Shown one piece after another: positions 36,201 through 48,200 of a DNA stretch of 64,000 bases; within the stretch, counting starts at the first letter, position 1, and each line of letters begins with the position of its first letter. Source of the stretch: Streblospio benedicti (lineage: Eukaryota; Annelida; Polychaeta; Spionida; Spionidae); the NCBI GenBank assembly GCA_019095985.1, contig CM032662.1, forward strand, positions 13,924,196-13,988,195, written 5' to 3'. The translations under genes and the position numbers were made by a program. Under the pieces are notes generated by a model. That model was not told where the DNA came from. It saw nothing but the letters and a program-made list of their open reading frames with translations, and did not search any database.

Positions 36201-39200
36201 CTGCTGTGAGTCATCATAAAGGGTACAGATGATACGAAAATGAGCATAAAACAGCTTACTTGGGTGAAAGACTCTATAAAAACGTCTCCAAATATATGTG
36301 TCGTGTGCGTACAGCTTTGTAGACTGTCAAAATTCTTCGTCGCCAACACACACGCACAAATCACTGTGATTTTCAAACAATATTCGTGATTTGAGAAATA
36401 TCCTTTCGTCCATGACTTCATAATCGGTTTAAAATTGATCCGACATGTGAATTTTTGATGGGTATGTTATTGTAAGATGATAATCCATTCGTTTCACAAA
36501 TAATATCACTCTTTGGCGATTTAAAGGCCTTTAAAGGTAACGCCATTTGTATGTCACATTAGCCTTTATCACACGCCGTTATTTGTCAACACCGATCATA
36601 ACGCGATGCGATTAAGAGTAGCGGCTCAAAAAACCCGATATCACAGGACTTCATTTGGTAGTGGAAGCAAAAAGATGGAAAACTAAATGCTTCAGCAAAT
36701 CGTTATTATCAATGATTTCTGAGAATACTTCTGGCATGTTGTAGAACAGAGGTTACCGAATTTATCCCAAGTTAAAACTAAGAAGATCAGCACAATTTTG
36801 ATTCAACACTCTTCGGTAGAAAGTCGGCAATTTCTCTCTATTTACTACGGGCGATAGGAACATTTGTGAGACCCACGTCAAAAACCAGAAAAAGGGGCGG
36901 GCTTGAACTATGAATACAGTTCAGCCTAAAAATAAGGCTACAGCAATGCACATGGTATCTTTCTTCAATTTAAGTTATTGTTCAGGGTTTGCCACAGATG
37001 TGCCTCAAGCAATTCAACATTCTATCATTCCGTGCAAAAATCACCGCCAATAACCCACTCTGATTGGTCGACCAGCGTGCTCAATTATACGATTGACTGC
37101 ACGCGCAGAGACTACTAGCCTAAACTAGACTAGTACCGTCACATTTTCTATATAGTCGCTGACTTTGCATGGTCAAAATGGCAATGAGAACGCTATGATA
37201 TGATTTATTTTAAAATAAAAACGAATCAGACACTCATTTAGTGTGGACTTTTGTCAAGATAGAATGATATTTGACCACTCGATTGTCGTGTTAATCAGGA
37301 AATTGGGCATGCATGCTCAATTTCCCGATTGACACTCAATCTCGCAGTCAAATCCTACAATTTACCACCTGGTTGTCTTCCCCTAGATCTAGATGTTTCT
37401 AGTAGCATGCGCAATGCTTGCCGAATTGGATTGTTCCATATATGGGCTTAGGTCTAAAGGCTTAGGTAACTGTTACCAGTAACAATACTAGCAGGGTGAT
37501 AATTTTACTTCATGAAAAAATAAGTTAGCTTATCCAATTTACATAAACTTTGTTAAGTCTTTGATATTTAAATTACTTAATCACTGCTAGGTTTCTGCAG
37601 GTATAAAATTGCAACTTAATCGTCCTCCAGACTACCAATCTTTTATGAAAGCCTTAGTGTTTGTTCATTGCATGAAAAAGTGTGTAGAACATGAAGGACG
37701 AGCAACATTTTTTAACGCTTAGTATCATCAGTAACTTTTTTGCCATGCTAATCCAGTGGACTAGTAAGCTTTATCTGATATCTGGGGCACTCACTTTTCA
37801 TGAATAAAGATGTAGGATTGGAGGCATACAATACCTTTGGCGCTCTGTCTCTGTTTGCCATTGAGTTACTGTAGTGTTTGTACTGTGCATATATTTTCTC
37901 AGCCCATTTCACACTTCGATTTTTGAGCTTCGATTTTGGAACAAGACTCATTAAGCTCTTTTCACTAAAAGAAAAATGAATAGATTATCAGTAAATCATA
38001 ACAACAGCATACACTACACAATAAAGTGATAAATCAGTTCACTTACTTTGCTAGGTGACTTTTGGCTTTTTTGGCATCAAAATCACCTAAATGCAACTGC
38101 ATCAAAATACCTCCCAACATGATGGCATCTTGATCAGCACAAGGATAAAGTGATTTAATGTAGTTATGATATGCCTCATGGAATAATAAGTTTATTGCTT
38201 CAGGACTAGTGACCTACAAAAAATAAAATATCTGTGCTTGAAAATATACCAGTATGAGCAATCTATTTCTACATCATTTGAAGATTATGCAGGTGCTATT
38301 GACCTCACTGAAAAGGACTTAGTATGTACAGAAAGGTGAAAAACCTACTCAGATGATTCTTTCTTTATCTTGAAGCAATGTTTCGAAGACATTCCTCCTG
38401 CATCAGGCTTCGATGGCAAAGCGTGCAGATTGTTGCTATGCGCCTTGCTTTTGCATTGAGTCACGTGATGGGTGGACTCCTAAAATCCCCGAAGAACGCC
38501 ATATGCAAGCTCGGACTCAACCTGAACCAAGCCACGGTGGTCCCTCTATTGTTAACAAAATTTCTGCACATGACTGGGAGTTCCACGCATCACATGACTC
38601 CATGCAAGAGCAAGGTGCATAACAACAACCTGCGCCTTTTGCCATCGAAGCCTGATGCAGGAGGAATGTCCTCTGAAACGTCACGTCAAGATGAGAAGCA
38701 TCTCAGTAGGTTTTTCACTTTTCTGTATGATAAATCCTGATGCTAAGAAATCTTTACTAAATGACTTAAGTGTAGATTTCAACATGGCTTTCGCTGATGT
38801 TTGTACATGTATGCTATTTGTGGCATACGTGCCATGTTGGGCCATAACATCCACAGGCCGATGATATAATACATGTAGAATTAAGGCTTGCAATAGTGTC
38901 CTCTATTAGGAATGTATTGGGCATATGCAATTAGCATGATTTAATCATATTGATCGATATGTGAGATTATGTAGATCTACAAGAACAACATCTCTGTAGC
39001 AGCAACGCATATGAATTTATGACAAAGGTTAGTCTCATCACGATCAATACAACATCAACACTTCACCAACCTTCTTTTCTTCCTCAATGTTCAAGATAGC
39101 ATCCCTTCTCCAATAGAGTTGTGGATCTTCTCTGTCTGGGTTTTGGTCAGTGAGTTTTTCGACAATCACCCTCTTCCAATCATTCATATGTTGAATTGGT

Positions 39201-42200
39201 TTGTGTGTGTGCTTTAACTGCAATTCTGTAAACATGATATCACTATTACTCTCTTGTACATTTGCAGCTAGAGTATTCTCTGTACATGACTCTATTGCAT
39301 GTGTGATCCCTTCTGAAATGCTAGTTTTTTTAAGATAACATTGTAATATCATAATGACTGAAACTGCTGAAAATCGACGGGATAGTTGCTGTTAATGCTG
39401 TTAAGCTGAGACTTCTGATGAAAAACAAATATTCATAGCAAAAATTCTTACTTTCTGTAAGTAAGATTCATTTTATATCTGCTCACAAATCATGTTATAA
39501 ACTTTATTTTACCTACATACATGCTGGTACTTTTGGTACAATGCATAGTTGCTTTTTTTTTATATTATGGTCAATAAAATGTATAAAAATTTGTATTATC
39601 TGTGTTTTTTATCAACAATGCAAATGAATCAATTTTGTAATTACGTAAATTTCTGGAACAAAGCCATAACGTAAAGAGATGACCACATTCACGGGGCAGC
39701 TTCAGTTCTTTCACCATTTGTTCGTGAAGTTGTTGAACAGTCGTTTTTGTACCAGACCGCAAAGTAAGATTCCGATAATTCCCATCCATCAAATGTACTT
39801 TAATCTTAGGAGCCTAATTAATGAGAGAAATTCAAAAATAATGGAGAAAAACTAAATAATATCATATTAGGACGCGTTAGGACATGGTATAATTACGGTA
39901 CATACACAATTGTAAACTAGATAAATAAATCTTTCTTACCATTGCATTTCTCAACAGGGTTGCAACATCCTGCCAATCAGTTTCATCTATATCTTCACAG
40001 AGATTAAGTGGTGTTTTCCCATTTTTATCTTGTACAAACTGAAAAGAGACATACCGGGTAATATTAGTTGGGAGTCATAATAGATACTCTGTAAGTTGCT
40101 TTCACAGAAAACCTCACAAAACTACTTACAACATCAATATTTTTATCATCCAGTAGGAGTTCTGTTACATATACTTTTCCTTTCTTTGCAGCTAAATGAA
40201 GGGGAGTTCGTCCATCAGCATTGGTGAGATTCGGTGAACATTCTCCTTCAGTCAACAAAGCTTCGAGACAGTCCAAATACCCATACCTGATGAAAGTACA
40301 ACAGTGTGTAAGATTTGTGATCTATGTGAATATAATATTATAACATTAATAATAATAATAATCTTTATTTCAGGTAGCCAGTTTGAACAAGCAAAAGGGA
40401 ACCCATATGAAAATAAAAAGTATGTAAAATAGAAATATAAAAAGCACTAACAATACAATCAGTAATACAAAAGGAAAAAGATTAAAAGACAAGATATGTT
40501 TTATCACAAATTGTAAGCTTTTTTTATCCACATTTTAAAAAGAATCCTTTTAAACATAAAATACGAACTGCTACAGATGGTGTTAACTAAAGGGTTACCA
40601 CTATTCGTAAGTCGGCAGATAAAACTACTAATGTAGGTTCTCTCTAAACTGTCAAAATTATGAATTCCTGATAAAACATAACTTTAGAACAAAAACATTA
40701 CATCATGATCACAATCTTGATCATAATCACAAGATACTTTGGAGACTTATGTTAAAGGAAACATGGCCAACAAATTCTTTTAATTATATCAATACTGACC
40801 ATGCAGCAAAATGAATAGCAGTCCATTTGTCTGCGCCACTTTCTTCGACTGAATGGCCAACTTCAATCAAACTTTTAAGACGTTTTACATCACCTTCTTT
40901 CACAGCTTTAATCAAAGGCAGATCTTCATCTTCAGCATTCCTATATTTACTAATGGAACAATAAATATGCGATAATACTACGATGTACAATTTAGCATAT
41001 CAACCACACATTCAAAATTACTAAATATCTTCAAGCTTACCTTTTTGACCCATTTGCTGTGACTTTGCTATAGTCAGGTTTTCCAACTCCCCAAAATATG
41101 TTGACAGCAAACGCATCCACCTTTTATACATGAAAATAAAGTATTAAAAAAAAAATGCTTAAAAAATAAATATGCACAAGACATTATCCGATTATCTGAT
41201 ATCTGATACGTTATATCCTTATGATTTATACATACATTTTTAGAATAAATAGTGCTGCAAGCTGTATCTGTGTACATTGTACTGTAACCCAGCTGTTGGA
41301 ATGAGGATTAAGGCCTCTACTTTGGCTTTTTGGGTTTATTTTTGGCTTGTTGTCTAGGGGTCAGCTGATTGCCCAGTGATGGAAATTCGAGCGCCTAAGC
41401 CAGTCCCAGACCGCGCTACTACTCTTGCTCTTCGCAAACTGGGATCCCTCTTCCGTGTCAAGCATCTTCATCTGGAACCAGCTCCATATCTTCTTTATAA
41501 ATTAATGTGTAGTCAAAGCATGGGGGAGCCACCCTACCCCTTATGGCTAAAGCCCCCACTTTGTTTTCCGAAGAACATGTTGGTACGATATATGATTTTG
41601 TACTTATGAGCCCACAGCAATGTCTATTGAAAAGTATAGAGTGCGAGGCCTGATGTTGATTTCTATACTCAGCGTGATAATCTGGTCAACACTAACAGGA
41701 TGATATGAAGGTGATATTTTGCCCCAAATGAAGATAAAAGCCCAAACATGCCATTCGGTCGCTCTTATGTTGCGGATACTATTTCTGGATCACTGCTCAT
41801 ATGAGAGTCCAGCGATTTGATAGAGATGTGGTGGAACCAGCAGGTGAGCTCGACTCTTCCTGGTAATGTGGCAACCCGGACAATACAGAGTCAAGGGAAG
41901 CCTGCTGGTTCGCTGATGTACTCCCCTACCTGCAGCGAGGGGAGACGCGGTGTTACGCAGTTCGATTGATAGTGTACGTCGTACAGTTGTGTACACTTGT
42001 GTCCAGTGATATGACATGTTGTTAGCCTCAGTAATATGTAGATCAAGGTGAAACGTACTTAGCCATGAAGCATGTATGTAAGTCACGTTCTGTGATCATA
42101 TGGTTCAAGGTGAACATGCAGACAAGCATGTCAAAATGTCTGGTGTCTGTGTATATAACCACCACGCACCAGTGCATATGCATCTAGTACTATTGTCACT

Positions 42201-45200
42201 ATGTCCGAGGTATAGAGTACACGGCAGTTTCATTATGATAGGCTGATGTAGCTATTGTCTGTTATATGTATGTATGTATGTGATTGATGTATGAATGAAG
42301 AATATAAGTGAACAATAAAGACATTGGAAGTTAAAGGACAGTCATTACTCCGCAGTATACACAGTCTCACAAGTTACCCAGGAACACAACGTTTAACACG
42401 GGGGGTCTTAGCTCAGCAATAATTGAGCACTCACTACACATCTTCGTAGATATATATTGAAAGTATTTTGCTAATAATAATGAATTGCATAAGTTTATTC
42501 CACATACTAGGTAATTGAAATGCATGACAATGGATGGTTAAGTTGGTAGGTTATTTTATATTTACATATATTACAATAGAAACACCATAGAATATGAATG
42601 GCTGACATTAATCTATTTAGTTTATCTCTGTATATACTATTTTTGATGTTGCAGTTGACAGTTATACGAAAATAAAAGACGAGAATACAAAAACCCATTC
42701 AGACTCCATTCAATTTTACGATAGTACAACATATACGACTCACAAGGTTCATACAGTCAACAACTCTCATCTACGAAGATGATGCAAACAAGATATGTTC
42801 GGCAGGTCAGGCCTACACACAAGATGGCTATTCTTCTGGAAAATAGGAGGACTAATACTCCGGAAGATGTTATGACAGAACAATTGATAAATAGGGCAAC
42901 TCCGGAAGATATTCTGACAGAACAATTGAAAAATCAAATCCAGTTAACGGAACTAAAAATAAGACAAGCTCAAGAACAAACTAAAATGGCAACCTTAAAA
43001 AGAAAGGGCAGACAGCTACAAGATTTGTCCGGTTCTTATCTCAATAGTCCAGGAAGCGACTATTATGAAAGTCAACCAAACGATATTGCGGATATTCCTC
43101 CATTGGCTGAAGCAGCAGGAATGAGTCCTGATCATTCTGCGTTCAATTTGCTATCAAGTTTAGTCACGGCTATTACTGAAAAAGGGAAATGCCCAAGCCC
43201 GAGATTCAACGGAAATCCACTACCATAGATTTCATTTAGGTGCAGGATTGCACTTTTTCGAAATAAATGAGGAAAAATGCCTGAAAACAACTGAACTTTT
43301 ATCAAATACTTGATTAACGTCTATCAAGTAGTTGATTTTCATTTTCAAGATTTTGAAAACCATTCCTCCAAGGGACCATCATCTTGTAAGCATATTTTCC
43401 CAAGACAAAGCTTATTCTATAATCAAGTGGAATTCCATGACACAGTGATTCAGACTGTCAAGAAGAATTTCTTTGTATCACATCTACGGCCAATGAGGAT
43501 GAAGCACTAGAGCTGGTTCAACAGCTGTCACCCCTTCTAATGCGTGGAGGACTCCATCTGAGGAAGTATAAATCAAACAGCAAGAAGGTCATGAGCCTGA
43601 TTCCTGAAGTCGAGCGAGGATGCGGTGACGTTGAACATCCCATAACGAAGAAGACCATTGGAATCTTGTGGTTAATAGGTGAAGATACATTGAGCACCAA
43701 CCACCAACCTAAGCCACAGCCCTGTACCAGGAGAGGAATTTTGTCAACCCTCAGTGCACAGTTCGACCCTCTTGGTTTGGTAGCGCCATACCTGCTGCCA
43801 GCAAAATTGTTATTGCAGCGGATCTGTCCAGACGGCAAAGGCTGGGACAGTGTTGTAGATGATGATATTGCAACTGAGTGGAAGAGCTGGCTAGAGACTA
43901 CGCAATGCTTGTAGGATGTAAAAATAAGTCAACAGGTGAGTCCGTCAGTGGGTGTGAGACGGTGCGAGCTGCATACATTTGTTGATGCTTCGCAAAGATG
44001 CTTATGGAGCAGTTTGCTACAAGCGGACTGTTTGGAAACTAATGTTCAGTGTTCATTTGTTATAGGAAAATCTCACCTAGCTCCTATCAAAGTGATGAGC
44101 ATCCCCCGTATGGCATTATTGGCTGCTGTTGTCGTCGTTAGAATTAGTCGACTCGTCGAGGAGCTTGATTTCAAGTTCAACGAAGATGCTATATATTTCG
44201 GGTCATACTCGTTGCCAACAGGGTGACTGAGATTCATGAATTGTCAGAACGAAGTCAGTGGCGCCACATTGGCACAAAAGAGAACGTGGCTGATATAGCT
44301 TCACGAGGCATTCTAGCAAACGATGAGGCGAGCATGCAGTGGTGGTTGTCCGGACCGGGTTTTCTGCAAATTGATGAAAAGCATTGGCCGATACAACCAA
44401 AGTGTCTGCCACCAATTGATGAAGACAATGAGTTAAGGACAAGAGTAACTGTCTGCACAGTAGTTCAACAACCGATCAGCGATCGGATTGAAAGATATTC
44501 ATCTCTTCAACGATTGACAACTGCTGTTGTCTGGATTCAGAAGTTTGTTGATTTCTTGAAAAATAAATCAACAGAAGATTGTGCCAGTAAGAGCAATGTC
44601 ACTCTAATTGAAATGAAGAAGCCCATGTCATGTTTGATCATATTTGTCAAAAGCCAGGCTTACAATGAAGAGCTGACAGCGCTCTCCCGAGGTAGGGATT
44701 GGAAGCCTGCTGTGAAAATTATCTCCGTATGTTGATGGCAAAGTTATACGAGACGGAGGGAGGATCGGGCGAGCGCCGTTGCCCTATGATACTGTACATC
44801 CAATTATCCTGCCTCAGTCCCACCACCTTACGAAACTGATCATCGAGGATATACACAAGCAGGAGGTTCACTGTGTGCCACTGTGGAGTGAGTCATGTTC
44901 TGGCAGTTCTCAGAAAAAAGTATTGGATCCCACATGGGAGAGCTGCAATGAAAAGGGTGCTGAATAAATGTCTGCCTTGCAAACGCCGTCATGCTCCAGT
45001 TGGTGAACAGTTTATGGCTCCGCTTCCAGAGGTGCGTGTCACGCCACATGTTCCTCCCTTCAGCTATCTTGGAATCGATTATTCGGGCCTATGTACGTGA
45101 AACAAGGGCGATCTGTAGTGAAACGATATGGATGTCTCATCAAGTGTTTATCTTCAACAGCCATCCACCTGGAAATAGCGCATACATTAGACACAAACTC

Positions 45201-48200
45201 TTTCCTAGCTGTGTTACACCGATTCATTAGTCGGCGTGTTTGTCCTGTGGTAATATATTCAGTGACAACGGGACTAATTTTGTGAGTGGCGAGAAGGAGT
45301 TACGAGAATTTCTTCATGGCTGGAGCCTGGAAGTGATAAACAAGGACCTGTTGCAACGTGAGATTGAGTGGCATTTTAATCCTCCTGGACCGAGCCATAT
45401 GTTATGTTATATATATGAGTGGCAATTGGGAAAAGTGGTGGAAGTGAACTCAGATGATAAGGGTCATGTGCGATCAGTCTGAGTCAGAGTGCGCACATCG
45501 ACTTCAACAAAGCTTCGCCCAATCTCGAAGATTTGCTTGCTTGAGGAAGATGTCTGAGTGTGAGGGTAGACGTCCTCATGTGGTGGACAAAGAGAATGTA
45601 GTGCAGTTGGACAATAGAAGCATTCGGCAGCCTCGTAGAGCAGGGTTGCCTCAGAGGTTTAGAGACTTCCAGCTTTAGTAGTGGAGTCCTGACATGACCA
45701 TGAGTTTTCAGAATGCCCGCCATTAGTTTGTTTGTTGCAGTGTTCATTGATGGAGTCAGTCTCAGTGGTGTGAATAAGAATAATGTACATATCAATTAAG
45801 TTTGTTTACATGTAAACATAAGTTTACATGTAAACATAATGTATTGAATACCTTTGATGTATCTGTTACAAGTCTTAAAATTTTGTGTGATGAATGTTAT
45901 TATTAACGATTGTATAATAGATTCACAAGTTACTAAGCTAGTTCAAGTTTGTATGTATATTCAGTTATTAATTGTTAGTCGCTGTTTGTTTATGAATGAA
46001 AACAAGTTTCATTGGGCGGGGTGTGACAGCTCTAGCCTAGTAGTACAAAAATGTGTAGGAATACAGATCAATAGTTTTTAGGAATTAATGGGGCGCTCGG
46101 AACTAACTCGTATTTTGGTAAACACGAGTTCATGAGTCGTGAAAACCGTTCGATGCAGGTTTATCTCGTGTTTACCACTGGTGAACTCGGAGCTGAAAGG
46201 ATCACTATGAGTTGATCGTGCACATGTGCACTGACTGACAAAATGGCGGCGCCTGTAACTTCTTCTAATATCGCAGACAGTTTCATAAAATATATTCATA
46301 ACAACAGGCTAAAAGTCTTCCAAATTAATAAGATTGACCGATATATATCAAACCATTCGTTTAAGTCCGGGTTTATGTACTCTGCATGCAATTTTTTTAA
46401 CAGATATATTTCCCAGTTGTTATGTAGTATCGAATAGCCACAACTCGTACCTACGACTTGATAACTCGAAAATACGAACTCACGAGTTGTTCCGAATGCA
46501 CCATTAGTATCAGCACTGTTTATAAGAATTTAGTACCAGCCCTTGAAATAGAAGCTATTAGAAAGAACTAGAATTTTGTGATTGTTATATCAAATGTCTT
46601 GGACAACATGTATATTACAAGAGAAACACCATAGAACATGAATGGCTGACATTAGTCTATTTAGTCTATCTCTGTATATACTATTTTTGATGTTTCAGTT
46701 GACATCTTCCCAGGTAATCTACCAGTAATTTGACGCCCAATATATGTCCACAAACTCTAAATAAATCTTAAAATTATTTATCTACAAACCCTCAATGACA
46801 CGTCGTCTGCAAACTCTGTAGTACCCCAGTTAGTATTTTCCCTGCATAAGCGAGGTTTGTCACTCAAACGCACAACGTAAGTATAGCACTACAGTCATTA
46901 CACGTGGGGAATCATTACGTTATAAACAGCCAACGCTGCAGTACAAATGAGTTAAAGAGGATCTTAAAAACTCTACAATTTACCTTTGCTTTGTATGCCA
47001 AATCTGAACCAAACAGTGGATTAATAATTGTTTTATCACATTTTTCAATTGACATCATACGAGCTAGAGCTTCATTAGCAACACTCTTCGTAAATGAATC
47101 TGTGAGAACCATACTACGGGTCACACTTGTTCCAACAAAGTATGCAGGATTGGTGGTGGAGCGTTTCAGTCTGAAATTCCAACACACAGGAAGTAAGTCT
47201 CATGATTAATTGACAACATAAACATATATAATGTATATAATAGCAACGATATATCATGTCATTTCATTTTTATATGCAGCTAACCTTTCTTCAGCGTTTG
47301 AAGATAAAAGTAGATCAATGGCTCCTGGGACATTGTGTTTTTGCTTCATCCAACTACCAAACGCAAGTTAAAAATCAATTAATGTTTCTTGTTGGAAAAA
47401 TAGATGTTTTATTAAGCAAATGTAAGAACAACTCATATTACCTGTAAATTGCTTACCTATCTAGGCGATTTAGCATCACTTTTGTTTGCCTCGAGAATGA
47501 GTATGAGATATTCATGGTATCCAGTACATTGTCCAGTGAATGAAACTTTGGACTAGTTGGAAGATTTTTCACAAATGCAGTATTTAACTCATCTGAAGCA
47601 TTTAATAATTCCATATAAATAAACAGAATACATTACACATATGTTATATATAGTTTGATATTTCATATTTGATATTACAGTATTTTTTCATAATTCAACA
47701 TGTTAAAATGTCATCAATTTGTTTAATGTGAAATGGGAATTAATTCCACATTTTAATTTTTAACATGTGGTATAAAAAAAGCTGAGTTACTATGTCTTGT
47801 CCTGTGATTATGACTAACATGTTTAGCATTACACAAATACACAGGTGCAGTACCATAAAATGCATTGAACATTATGTTCACATTTCAGCATATAACATTA
47901 AATCTAGTCATATCATTAACGTTTAATAAGAAAAGAAATGGACCCAAAATTGAGCCCTGTGGTAGACCGCATTTTACAAACTCAGGTGAAGTCACTACAG
48001 ATAACTGGTTAGATTTAACTGAACATTTTGTTTGATATTTCCCTAGATTTATTGACATGGACGATAATAAGGTACTTTTTACTTTTTGTAATTGAAAGTC
48101 ATTATCAAAATCATTATTATTGAGTAAAATCTATTCATGTTGATCATGATATACGGTAATTGTTCTATCGACTGACTCGAGTTTTGATAACTCAGAGAAT

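Noticed and set aside
36086-36421. Minus-strand ORF of 111 codons.
   Set aside because: It has no recognisable domain, lies inside an inverted-repeat element within a KRIT1 intron, and has no splice or coding support.
37751-37834. Extension of the KRIT1 exon past 37835 to a second GTGAGT donor at 37795 or to the stop at 37748.
   Set aside because: The donor at 37834 (AAAG/GTATTG) gives phase 0, matching both downstream exons and the family length. The later donor is out of phase.
38378-38740. Plus-strand ORF of 120 codons.
   Set aside because: It lies wholly within a foldback element and is explained by the palindrome.
41376-41609. Plus-strand ORF of 77 codons in the KRIT1 intron.
   Set aside because: No family resemblance and no splice context. 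It is more likely repeat debris.
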